Assembly: GCA_038373865.1 (NCBI GenBank)
Contig: JAXGGA010002201.1
Location: 1-64,000, forward strand
Reading direction: 5' to 3'
DNA from: Uloborus plumipes
Taxonomy: Eukaryota; Arthropoda; Arachnida; Araneae; Uloboridae
DNA length: 64,000 bases
The position numbers and the translations under genes were made by a program. Shown in pieces: positions 24,891 to 39,927 of this stretch. Each line of letters starts with the position of its first letter. Position 1 is the first letter of the stretch. The notes below the pieces were generated by a model. That model was not told where the DNA came from. It saw only the letters and a list, made by a program, of their open reading frames with translations, and did not search any database.

Positions 24891-25650
24891 GTGAAAACTA
24901 GGGATGCACCGATAAGCTAATTGGCCGATTACCGATTACCGATTAATCGGATAAGCTGATTAATGATGAGGGTGATTATGTTCAATACTATTAATTTCAC
25001 CATCACTCTTTTGTCTTTTGATTTTATGATTCTGAGTTTTGGAATAGTAAATAATTTACTTCTGAGAGAAGATTTTTGTTTTTTTTTTTCCATTTTCCTA
25101 CTTATCCCAACATAATTTCAATTTTTTTTCAAATTTCAAAGAATAAATATTCATATTATTGTCAACAATATTGCATTAACACGTTGTTAATTATGTGAAC
25201 TGGACATGAAAAGTAAAAGAAAAGGGGGGGGGAGGTGGTGAGCACTCTCATTTAGAAGTACTTTCAATTTAAATATTTCAATTCTTAGAAGCAATTTAGT
25301 TCAAGACTTGAAATTCTTTGTGAAAATTAGAGGGAATCTAAAAGTACTAACTAATGAGAAAAGTATCGACACATTAAAAATGTTGCAACATTGTCTATGT
25401 GTATATTTATTCAAAATCGGAGAATTATTTTATTAAAAACTTTATATCAACTTCAGGAGTATTATTACTCTTAATAAAATTGTTTATCATAGTTTCTTAG
25501 TGAAGGTATACTTTAAAAAATAACATTAAAGAAATATTTTTTAAGCTGATTAATTGGCCCGATTTTACCGATTATTAATAATCGGTCAAGTAGCCGATTG
25601 TGACCGATTAATTGGTACTGCCGATTAATCGGTGCATCCCTCGTGAAAAC
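24891..25650. mobile_element. hAT-type element with perfect 8-bp duplication GTGAAAAC
   Basis: GTGAAAAC at 24891-24898 and 25643-25650 brackets an element of 744 bp. Its ends are TAGGGATGCACCG and CGGTGCATCCCTC; the inverted repeat is exact except for the outermost base. Sub-terminal copies of CCGATTAATCGG, itself a palindrome, lie at both ends. An 8-bp duplication with an AGGGATGCACCG terminus is characteristic of hAT elements. The interior is non-coding AT-rich sequence, so the element is non-autonomous. A decayed relative lies at 34319. Confidence 0.93.
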
Positions 25651-26187
25651 AGTTGCTTCACTTCACTCACCCAGCAAATCTTTTGCGATCGATTTGATTG
25701 TAAAGCTAGAGTTAAGTAATCGCTTCATGATCAAATTTCATATATATTCTATTGTGTTTATGCAACGTACTATATTTATTGCAATTACAACATAAACTAC
25801 AAAATATCAATTAGATAATACATAAAAGGTTACATTTAAAGCAATATTTTCAATAACACTTTTTCACTCTACACTGAAATTTTTATTATGTGTTAAAACG
25901 ACGCACACAAAACGCTATCCATCACCGCGATACGTAAAATTTGGCGATTCAAATCGTATCTTGCCAAGTGTGATATTTGAATGCTGGCTTCAAACGTAAT
26001 TGACTAATTGCTTGTGTACCGACTTCGTGTATAGTGACGAAATTCGCTTACGTAATCTGTACACATCTCATTATGAGACTGCTAATATCCTCCATCCGTA
26101 TTATCTGACGTACGCAGGACTACTATGAGCTAATCCGCTGATATTGCATTCAGTAGTCAGCATTCACTTCAACAATATTGAATATTT
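25651..26187. other. no feature seen
   Basis: AT-rich spacer. A TACACTGAAA string at about 25870 resembles a family A end, but no partner end was found. Confidence 0.45.
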
Positions 26188-26990
26188 GTAAATCATATGT
26201 TACGTGCATTAAACATGCATTCAATATCGCCTCATTTCAGTAAATATTCATGTGTTAACTAAAGGTGAGAAATGCCTAAGCGGTAGCATTTAAACTTCGG
26301 TGGAACGTGGAAAAGTAAAATTTGTTTCCCCCGATATTAATCTTCGATTACCAAGGGTGTGCGGAAGGGGAAGTCCAAAAACACTGAATTGTAAATCATA
26401 TGTTACGTCCATTAAACATGCATTCACACTGAAAAAAATAAGCTGTTGTTTTTGCAGTATATATAATACTGGCAGCGGAGGTTCCAGTTGAAAACTGTAA
26501 AATGCACAGTAATAAACTGAAGAACTAGCACGTTAAGTTTCTTGCTGTAAAGCAGCAATTTTAGTTTATTACCACAAAATTAGCTGTATTATACTGTAAA
26601 AACAGCAGTATAATTCTGGCAGCAGAGGCTCCAGTTTAAAACTGTGAAATGCGCGGTAATAAACTGTAAAATTAGCAATTGTGCAGTTTATTAATGTAAA
26701 ATTGGCAAGTTTACAGTTTATTACTGTAAAATTAGCAAATTTACAGTTTATTACTGCAAAATTAGCCATTTTTACAGTTTTTTTTTCTATAAAATTGGCT
26801 GTATCATACTGTAAAAACAACATTCATTTTTTACAGTGCAATAGCGCCTCATTTCAGTAAATATTCATGTGTTAACTAAAGGTGAGAAATGTCTATGCGG
26901 TAACATTTAAATTTCCGTGAAGCATGGAACAGTAAAATTTGTTTTCTCCGATATTAATCTTCGAGGACCAAGGATGTGCGAAGGAGAGGG
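26188..26990. repeat. 203-bp tandem duplication, second copy interrupted by a short element
   Basis: Copy 1 is 26188-26390. Copy 2 starts at 26391 with the same GTAAATCATATGTTACGT and continues, after the insertion at 26427-26838, through 'gcctcatttcagtaaatatt' and 'gtgttaactaaaggtgagaa' to about 26990. The copies differ at scattered bases, so the duplication is not recent. Copy 1 preserves the uninterrupted target (ATTCAATA). Confidence 0.92.
26427..26838. mobile_element. short CACTG-ended element, family A copy 3, proven CA duplication
   Basis: The ends are CACTGAAAAAAATAAGCTGT and TTTTTTACAGTG. The flanks read ATTCA before and CAATA after, while the paralogous empty site in copy 1 of the tandem duplication reads ATTCAATA. 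So CA was duplicated on insertion. Two 'ctggcagc(g/a)gagg' hallmark blocks start near 26469 and 26617, followed by at least four TTTACAGTTTATTACTGTAA-type self-complementary units. It is non-coding. Confidence 0.93.
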
Positions 26991-28080
26991 TTTTAGGGGT
27001 TAAACTCCTCCCACTGGTGGAAAATTATAAAAAACAACTGAAAAAACTATACAGTTGATTTCAATTAACTGCAATATCAGAGCTATTGTGTAGGGCAATT
27101 TGAACCCCCCCCCCCCATCCTCACCCCTCGTTTGGCCATTAAACAGAAGTGAGTGGTTTCACACACTGGTATGTCTGCCTGACAGTGCAGGTACTGATGA
27201 AAAAACATTTTAAAACCGGTCTCTTTATGAAGTCCTAGGCAAGGAGCTGTGAAAAACTAAAACTAATTTTTATAAAAAAAATTAATTTCAGTTTGGGCTA
27301 CTAGAATGTAAACTATCTATTTTCTTAAATTTTAAGCCTTTTTTAACGGAACATCTTTCATGATTTTAATCCAAAAAGCTCTTAAGTACTTTAATCAAGA
27401 CAATATATTTTTACAGCAAGAAAACAAATACAATCTGATGCATCTATTCTTAATGTTGAACTACATTATTTTTTTAGTTAATCCTAACTCAACTTCAAAA
27501 ACTTTTTTCGTCAAATTTTACGTAAGCTTTCTTTTTTCAAATTTAAAAAAGCTCCTTTATTAACTGAAAGAGTCTTTGAAAAGTAACAAAATCCAAGATT
27601 ATTAAATAAATTTGATATGAAAAATATTCTTTTAGATACTTCATCAAAAGCTTCAGTATATTCAATTTTCCTTTTGATTAAGTGTGCCATTTTCATTCTA
27701 AGCGTTTTATTTCTTGTTTCGATTTTCCTCGAGAGTCTTCTTTAATATAATCTTAAATAATCGGCTTAAAATCAAAACACTGGATTCAATAACGGTGCTT
27801 TAAGTTGTGCGTTGGTGTCAAAGAATAATTTTCTAATCTATGAAATAAATGCTTTTGTGATTTGAAATTTTCAGATTCGTGTATTGTTTTGAATGATCTT
27901 TTATTCCTCTAATTACCGTACTTTTGAAATTAAATTCTGAAATCGGATGTTTTGGATTTTGTCAGCTTTAATAAAAGTTTCCTAAGTATCTTCTTTAATC
28001 CGCAAGATAAAATAATATGAAGCATATTCAGCTTGATTTTAGAAACCACACGTTACACAAAAAATATTTCAGCTATAATT
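26991..28080. other. gene-free AT-rich DNA
   Basis: Contains a C run at about 27106-27117. Frames at 27360 and 27511 are AT-driven and overlap on opposite strands. No supported gene. Confidence 0.5.
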
Positions 28081-28940
28081 CTTATGGTGCCTTCATACTC
28101 TCAAGCGTTCTCGCACAACATGCGAGTGTGTGGGCAAGATAATGTTGCACTCGAATGATGCTTAGACAAGCGCAAAATTATCGTACACCCTCTCAAGTTT
28201 TTGTACAAGTATGCTCATGCAAGTATGCTATGAGCATGTGTAGTAGTTACTTTAATATTGGGCAAATAGAACCATTTGTGGCAAAAAAAAAATAAATAAA
28301 TAAATAAAATAAAATAAAATAAAATAAAATAAACGGAAAAACAAAGAAGGGAAAAAATCCGGTTTCTACCATTGACGCATTTTTGACTTTTCCGAGCAGG
28401 GTAAAAATTGAAATTGCCGCACTTGCCCATCTGCCTTCAAGTTTTTGTATCGAGTACTAAAAATCTCGCACCCACAGACAGATTTAGGGTGAATTTACAG
28501 CCCCCCAGAATTGGCCCCCCGGGGCGAGAGGCTCAGGTTGTCCCCACCCCCCTATCTAAATCATATTCCATCAATAACTGTTATGTTCGCCTTCACACTA
28601 TCAAGGTTTCCAAGATACTCGCACAAGCATACTTATACTAGGATACCAGTATGTGTGTAGTTATTTTTGCACTAGTACTAAGCACATACAAGCACAAAAT
28701 TATGCTACTCTCACTCAAAATTTTGTTCAAGCACGCATGCAAGTATGTTTGAGCCTGTGTAGTAGTTACCTACACACGCTCGAACCTACACACGTTAAAA
28801 AAGTCGAAACCAAAGTGGGACAATCCAGTTTTTAAAAGTGACGAATCTTTGCTTTTTTTGCGCTGGGACAAAAACTTGAAATTGCCACCCTTATCCATCA
28901 TCCCCTCTAGATCCAATTGCTTATATGTACTACTTGACTT
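28081..28940. repeat. diverged direct duplication, about 500-bp period
   Basis: Unit 1 (28081-28579) and unit 2 (from about 28580) share in order: 'gccttcatactctcaag' (cf. 'gccttcacactatcaag'), 'ctcgcacaa', 'aagcgcaaaattat' (cf. 'aagcacaaaattat'), 'gtgtagtagttac', and 'ttgaaattgcc' with 'cccatc' or 'tccatc'. The copies are clearly diverged and carry indels. Small frames in both units are low-complexity and not supported. A G/C-rich patch at about 28501-28560 separates the units. Confidence 0.75.
28289..28332. repeat. (AAAT)n/(AAAAT)n microsatellite
   Basis: Tandem AAAT units passing into AAAAT units, within unit 1 of the local duplication and absent from unit 2. Confidence 0.9.
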
Positions 28941-30840
28941 TGAAAAAAAGAAAAGGAAAGAGAACTATTTATAACCATGTACGAAACAGGTAATTAAATT
29001 AGAGAGTTAAGTTTTTGTAATATTTATTTATCGTTTTACAAACCACTGATATGCTTTAAGCGACGATATTTCAAAAACAGGTTCTTTGAAAACCATAAGC
29101 GAAGATTAAAAAAAGAGAGAGAGAGAGCAAGAAAGAAACAGGAAAATAGTAAAATCGGATTGCCAGCTTAACTAAAAACAGCATAAAAGGACACAGACCT
29201 TCATCGTCCAGTGGCCTTTTGCCTGAAGCAAAATTTTATTCCAGTATTTTGTTTTCCGTAGGTGTTGTCTTTGCGTAGGTTAAGAAGGACACATTCAACA
29301 CGGTTGAGTGGCATTTATTTTTCATTCATAAGTTAAACAAATGTTTTTTCCACTTCATTGATAAAAACCCTTTGAAAGCTGAAATTAAAATGTTTTGGTA
29401 ACAGTCACGTGGGATCATTTTACTCGGTGTTTTTTTATGTTTTCTTAGCAAATGGTAGTGTAGTACACATAAATATAGCGTTTCTCAGCTTGCAAAAGTA
29501 CTACACCAATAGTAAGTGTCCTAAACAACAGATATTTTAATCTACATGCAATTAATAGCCATAATGACAAGATTTTTGAGCAAAATCTTCGTGCCATTTT
29601 GATGCAGAAATTTTCCGGTTATTGCCGCAACACAATTCGTAGGAAAAAATACATTGTAAATAATTAATCGAAGTATTATCCGAAAACAATAGTTCCCCTC
29701 AAAATAAAAAAGTTCTACATTTTTTATAACATGAGAAAAGCAAAGGCACTCATTAAAAAACAAATCTACAAACGTGTAGCTGCAAGCCAGAATTCACGAT
29801 ATGTGAAACGGAAACATTCAGCTCTGCTGTACCTTCTCGAAAAAATATTTCAATGTACATTGTCATATTCAGTTACTTCAGTATTCTACGTCTTCTTTTC
29901 TCAGTGTAAAGTACTATCTAATTTAAAAAAAATTGACAGAACTATGTATCTGCATTCCGTTACAATCTTTTTATTTTTATTACTATTTAATTTAATTTTA
30001 CAGGCATAAGTCTAAACAATTTTTCAAACGACTATCTTTCCTGAATAATGCTACTGACTTACTGTTTACTAGTGTTACTTTTTAATTTTTTTTCCTGTTT
30101 GAAGCAATGCCATGTACTGTTAACTCATAATCATATTTAAAAGAAAATCAAGTCAAGTTTTTGTGACTATATTTGCGTTTCAAATACAATATTAAAAATG
30201 ATCGCCATTTCTTGTCTTCATCGTTATTCAGTTTCAATAAAGGTTCTTAAAAAACGATAAAAAATATGAATACGTGGTCGCTGTGGTTTCTTGGAACGTT
30301 GATACTGTCAAACGCACTTTTCTAGGACGAAAAGATTGGGAAACGCTTTATTAAATAAACAACCTTAATACATACCTAAAGAAAACATTTTTTCCAAAAG
30401 AAAAATAAACCAGGGCTTTAGAAAGTTTCTTTGAAAAGTTTTGCTTCTATACATGTAATAAAGTATTAATAAAATAAAAGTAATCATTAATTTTCTTGTG
30501 TAAGCTTAAAAAACTATGATATACTTATTTGGATTATTTGCGGTATAAATATTGGGTTTTGAAGTAACGTTTTTGTTTTGCAAGGGAGGGGAGAGAGAGA
30601 TTGAAAAAAGTTTAAGAAAAAATTATACTTTTCGCTAAATTAGTTCTTTTTTAATAGATGCATCTTTTTTTTTCGTTTTCCATGGAAAAACAATTAATTA
30701 GATCTTGATTAGAAGTTTTTATTTTATGTTTCTGTTTTACGTATACTTATTTGCATTTAATTTTTTTCAGGCGTGTTTTGAAGCATTTGCATTTATAATG
30801 CAATAATGTGTTTAAAAACTGATTAAATGATTCCTAAAGC
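28941..30840. other. gene-free AT-rich DNA
   Basis: Contains a GA dinucleotide stretch near 29115-29128. The open frames at 29542-30009 lie on opposite strands, are AT-driven and overlap. No supported gene. Confidence 0.5.
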
Positions 30841-31271
30841 CAGGGCCCGATTAACATCTGAAGTTGGGGGAAGCTCAGTCACCTGTATGGGCCCTCCACT
30901 TTTTGTTTCGGGAAAATTTTCTGAAAACTATACACACTGACACAAAACTCACTAATGATACAAAGATTATTCTTGAAGTGGCTCAGCAGAATTCAAATTA
31001 AAGTTTAGTCCATGTGCTTGTACTGTAATTCTCAGGGAATAAAGGAGGTTTATCTTTGAATCAGATATATCACTTCACAAAATTAGCATAAAAGTACATA
31101 GAAACACAGTTATGCCGAACTTCATTGAACCTGTTATCTGTAAAACCAAATATAAAAGTTCCAAAACTGGGATTTTTAAGCAGTTTTCCAGTCGTTTTTG
31201 GGCCCCTTGAAATTTCTAAGGGGAAGCTTAAGCTTCCTGAGCCTTTTGGGTAATCAGGCCCTGCCTAAAGC
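30833..31271. mobile_element. hAT-type short element with perfect 8-bp duplication CCTAAAGC
   Basis: CCTAAAGC at 30833-30840 and 31264-31271 brackets a 423-bp element. Its ends are CAGGGCCCGATTAAC and GGGTAATCAGGCCCTG. The CAGGG terminus and 8-bp duplication are the hAT signature. The interior contains 'gggccctccac' near the left end and 'gggccccttgaaatt' near the right. It is too short for a transposase and is non-autonomous. Confidence 0.93.
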
Positions 31272-31340
31272 TCCATCTTGGAGTTGGGGATTAACAGTTA
31301 GGTAAGAATGGTGTTGACAGTAGACGAAAGTGAGGGCAGG

Positions 31341-31524
31341 CAGTGACGGAATTACAAGATGGGGAGGGAGGGGGAAGTAACAATGTATTTTTTAGGCTCC
31401 TTCGTCTATCATGAAACTAGTTAAACCATTTATCTTAGGCATTTTTACTACTCCCACAAGGTCACTATTATTCTGAGGCCAGACCTCTCATTGTGACATC
31501 AACTATATGGTAAATCCGCCAATG
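31341..31524. mobile_element. candidate hAT-type short element, degraded
   Basis: The left end CAGTGACGGAATTAC and the reverse complement of the right end CATTGGCGGATTTAC form a plausible inverted pair of the CAGTGGCGGATxTA kind common among hAT elements. The flanking 8-mers do not match, so either the ends are degraded or the pairing is wrong. Confidence 0.4.
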
Positions 31525-31686
31525 ATGATGCATTGTCCAGGAATTGAACAATATGTCAGGGAAAGCAAATAGTACGACGCCACGTAAAAAAGCACAAATG
31601 TACTAAACACTGCAGACACATGTTTCGGCGTCACAAGAAACTCCTTTTTCAATGCGCAAAATGTGAGTTTATGGATGTCTTTTCTT

Positions 31687-31960
31687 AGGGTGGATCTAGA
31701 AACTTTTCAAAGGTGGGCTATTGATTTTTATTACTTACTTTTTACTATGTATAATAATTAGAAAATATTGGTTGCAGAGGTTTCGGACTTCAATTCCGAA
31801 AAATTTCTTGAGGGAAAGCTCCAAAAACCCATTACCCCAACATAATTAAATCTCATCCAAAACTACGTTTTTTGAACTTCAATATCGAAAAATTACCGGT
31901 GGAAAGTCCCTCAAGGGTGGAGTGATCGCCTCCATGGCCCCTCCCTTGTATTCGTCCCTG
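31687..31960. mobile_element. candidate degraded inverted-repeat element
   Basis: The left end TAGGGTGGATCTAG and the reverse complement of the right end CCAGGGACGAATACAAG are alike in the AGGGxxGxAT core, which resembles hAT termini. No target duplication is visible. Flanking sequences 31640-31662 and 31975-32007 are themselves inverted (CTTTTTC, then AATGCxCAAAATG), suggesting it may sit inside another foldback repeat. Confidence 0.3.
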
Positions 31961-32059
31961 GTGTTTACAATATTGAACGTGCATTTTGTGCATTGGAAGA
32001 AAAAGTGTGACAAAAGAACAAAGTGTTATTATGTACAGTTACCGTTTACATAAATTTGA

Positions 32060-32377
32060 TGACTTGAAACGAAGGCACTATTGACCAGCTATGTATTCAA
32101 CCCCTTTCAGCCAGCCTTCTTGCTGGAGCTTAATTCACTCGGATTGCATTCAGAGGTTAATCTGCAGTGCGTTGGCCGCTCAATATGCAAAGCCTCTTAC
32201 ACTATTCTAATACAGATTAATGGACTTAGATGCCACAAGCAGTGTTGTGATTCTGGGCGTTCCGATTCCTTATTAAGCTCTTCGGGTGGGTTTGCAAATC
32301 CGATTCCACTTTGTGCCGAGGGAAATGTCTTAGTTGCAATTTTAGACTTAGTTCATGACAATCTAGCTTTTTTTTAG
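32060..32377 (+). other. less AT-rich island with a 98-codon open frame; unrecognised
   Basis: Unique-looking sequence with higher G+C. The frame 32081-32377 lacks an ATG at its start and encodes a peptide with no recognisable domain. No convincing splice sites. It could be a conserved non-coding element. Confidence 0.12.
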
Positions 32378-34318
32378 ACGAGATAAATGCATTTTTGAAT
32401 CATTTTAGTGCCAAAGAGAATTAGGTAATAATACGCATAATAGGTTAATTAAGTTTAAGTGTAACAAGAAAAATTGCCTAAATCCGCTAAACACAGTTTT
32501 ATTACTTGAAGCACTTCGTTCTCAAGCATTATCTACTGTCATTGAAAATTATTTCTAGTTTTTATTATAACTTTCAACCTGTGTCATGGAATTTTTGTCT
32601 GCTATGTGATTTTAGCTACATAAGGAATATGGAGGAAAAAATATTCTTACAAAAGCTTGGAAAAAATATTTTTTATCCAAATAAAAGTTGAAATTCGTAG
32701 TGTATCTTCCAGTACCGTCAAATAGCTTTTGTCGGAAATATTTTCATCCCTAAGATATCTGCCTTTTCGTAGAAAAGATGTTCCTTGTAACCCTGAGACA
32801 CGTGTATTCAGTTTTCCTGCAAATTAGGGCCTCTTTACGTTGCTTTATATTCTTTTACTTTTCATGCACAAAGTTATTGTTATTCAATTCTTATAACAAT
32901 AACAGTTTAACAGAACAAAAACAATAAAATTTCAACACATGGATTTCTTTTAAATTTCAGTTAAAAAACAGAAAAATCTTTTGCCAAGAAAACATGTAAG
33001 TGTGAAACTTGGTGCTAATAGTAAATATGAAATAAAGAATGGTGTTTGTCGTTTATTGTTATAAAATTGATACGTATTTGTATGAGAAAAAGACCCTTTA
33101 ACAATAATTGTTTAATGGTATTTTAGGAACACGTTAGTTTTGATTATCTAACATACTGCATGTGTGATTAGTGTGAAAAGTCAAACATAAAAATAATATT
33201 TCGATTTTTATTTATTTATTTTATTTTATTACTATTTTTTTACTGTTGCGTTAAAAAAGAAATTTCATGATTTATTCACACAAAATATAGCATCAAAAAT
33301 GAAAAATATCCACGCTTCTCAAACATTCCGCACTGATGCAAGTAAATAATAGCGTACCAACTAGCCAATTCTTAATCCTTTTCTAATTTTTTGCTTAGTT
33401 ACAAAACTTTTTATGGACAAGAGGTTATTGTTGTTTGGGAAACTTTGACTGTAATTGAATTTAATTGCCGTCACCCTGTCGTATCCTTTTTTTAGTGCAT
33501 GAAAATTTTAAAAAGAGAAAACAATGCATTAGCAACAAAATAGATTACTTTTTCGTCATAATGTTTTAGCATTTTTTCTGATAACTTTTTTAGGGTTATG
33601 TAAATAAGGCCAAAAAAGGTGAAGCTCCTAGAATAAAAGTTTATGCAAGAAACAATTTTTTTTCTGTATTTATTTAATTTTCTTAGGCAAAGTTTTTTTT
33701 TTTTTTTTTTTGCTCGAGCATCGCTCAAGCACTTTTTCCGTGCACCGCAAGAAATCCGCTTTTTTTCTCTTTTGATGGAAATTATCATTTTCTTAGCTTG
33801 TGGTGTCTCGAAGCATTCTGAATTATGTTTAATTGGTACATTTTTTGCATCTAAAATGCTATTTTTTTTTCACTTAAGTCACTTTTTAAGAGTTTTTCCT
33901 TATTTAACTCGGATTTGAAAGAGCTTTTATATGATCAAAAGAAATTTTCTTTAATTTTGTCTTGTCACATTTTTTATTTCTAACTTCACAAATGAAGATA
34001 GAAGCTGTGTCAGTAAGTTTGTGGTATTTGTTTCAGTGCTATGAAAAGTGTTAGTACCATTAACCACAATTTTTTTTCTTATGCTTTACTCTAAGCATGA
34101 TCATCTCACTCCCTATTTTCTTCATTGAAAATCATTCTCTATATGGCAGTGTGCTTAGTGACTTTTTTCCCAATTCTTGCGTCGGTAATTTGTGGGGTCA
34201 CACAGATAGATTTAACATTAATTCCTAGGTTTCCAAGAAGAAATTTTCACTGGTTGACGTAAGAAAAAATGGCATGTCTCCATAAGTACAGCTTTACGAA
34301 TTTCCTTATTCTATAATG
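32378..34318. other. gene-free AT-rich DNA
   Basis: Includes a T run at 33692-33711 and a T-rich patch at 33197-33240. The overlapping opposite-strand frames at 33492-33918 are translations of that T run and its surroundings. Confidence 0.5.
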
Positions 34319-34800
34319 TAAGGATGCATCGATAAGCAACATGGACGATTACAGTTACCGATTAATAGGCTGCTGTTTAGTTAGAATAAGGATTTTTTGT
34401 GGTATAATTTCTCCGTCACCACCGACTATTCAGAATTGGGATATTTTTTGTTTTTTTTTTTTCTCTGAGAGATGTTTTTTTATTATTATTATATTTTTTT
34501 GTGTTGATATTATTTTTTTAAAGTAAGGTTTCAAAATTTTAATGAAATTCTGTAAACTAGCTTTTTAATTCGTAATAGAATAACGTTCTAATAACTAGAC
34601 GTGAAGATCCAAAAACTTCGTTAGTAATCCTTTACTAGTAGGAATGTTAAAGTTAGTGGGGACTTTTATAAAGTCAGTAGATATTTGATTCGGGATTTTT
34701 ATTCTTTTCAAAAAATGTTAAGTCTATCCTAATACACTATGATAAAGTTAGAAATGTATTGACGCGTGAGATGCTTGCAACATTGTACAGGAAATAAATT
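34319..34800. mobile_element. decayed copy of the hAT-type element at 24891
   Basis: AAGGATGCATCGATAAGC at about 34320, then 'cgattacagttaccgatta', parallels the left end of the 24899 element (AGGGATGCACCGATAAGC, then 'cgattaccgattaccgatta'). Further in, 'ctctgagagatg' matches 'ttctgagagaag' and 'atgcttgcaacattgt' matches 'atgttgcaacattgt'. No right terminus was found, so the copy is 3'-truncated or eroded. Confidence 0.65.
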
Positions 34801-39623
<4,823 letters not shown>

Positions 39624-39855
39624 ATCTACAAAGTAAGACCGAAAAGTAAGGAAACTGGTGTGACAAAAATCACTGTATTTTCAGATAAATACATCAGTGT
39701 CCCTCAAAGTAGTTCCCGGCATCAACAAAACACTTCTGACAATATTACAACAGCAGCTTAAATGTATGAATTGCTTAAAAATCGGTGTCCCTTCAGTACC
39801 AATTTCAGTCGTGGAAATAGGGAAAAGTCTGTTGTCGCAAGGTTAGAGGAATATA
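39624..39855 (-). pseudogene. 3' end of a mariner transposase, broken and 5'-truncated
   Basis: On the minus strand from about 39848, one frame reads LATTDFSLFPRLKLVLKGHRF. This matches the catalytic-region consensus of mariner transposases (Asp followed by F-L-F-P-R-L-K and L-K-G-H-R-F). After an in-frame stop and a frameshift, the C-terminal block reads CFVDAGNYFEG with a stop at 39694, matching the usual mariner tail of the form G-x-Y-F-E-G. Downstream, at 39626-39664, is a terminal-repeat-like stretch containing GACCGAAAAGTAAGGAAACT. Everything upstream of the Asp block is missing. It is dead and non-functional. Confidence 0.85.
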
Positions 39856-39861
39856 GCTAAA

Positions 39862-39927
39862 AATTCGATGTACAGAAAGCTTCCATGAGATGAAGTTCGA
39901 TATATGGAGGTTTGACTATATTGACAT
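39862..39927. mobile_element. possible Tigger/pogo-type relic
   Basis: Next to the mariner remnant, 'ttcgatgtacag' and 'ttcgatatatggaggtttga' resemble the sub-terminal and terminal motifs of Tigger-like elements (reverse complement CAAACCTCCATATATCGAA). There is too little sequence for a firm call. Confidence 0.35.

Noticed and set aside
25868..25880. TACACTGAAATT as a fifth family A copy
   Set aside because: No hallmark block and no CAGTG partner before the copy at 26427.
28081..28940. CRISPR-like array from repeated short motifs
   Set aside because: Spacing and units are irregular and the context is eukaryotic.
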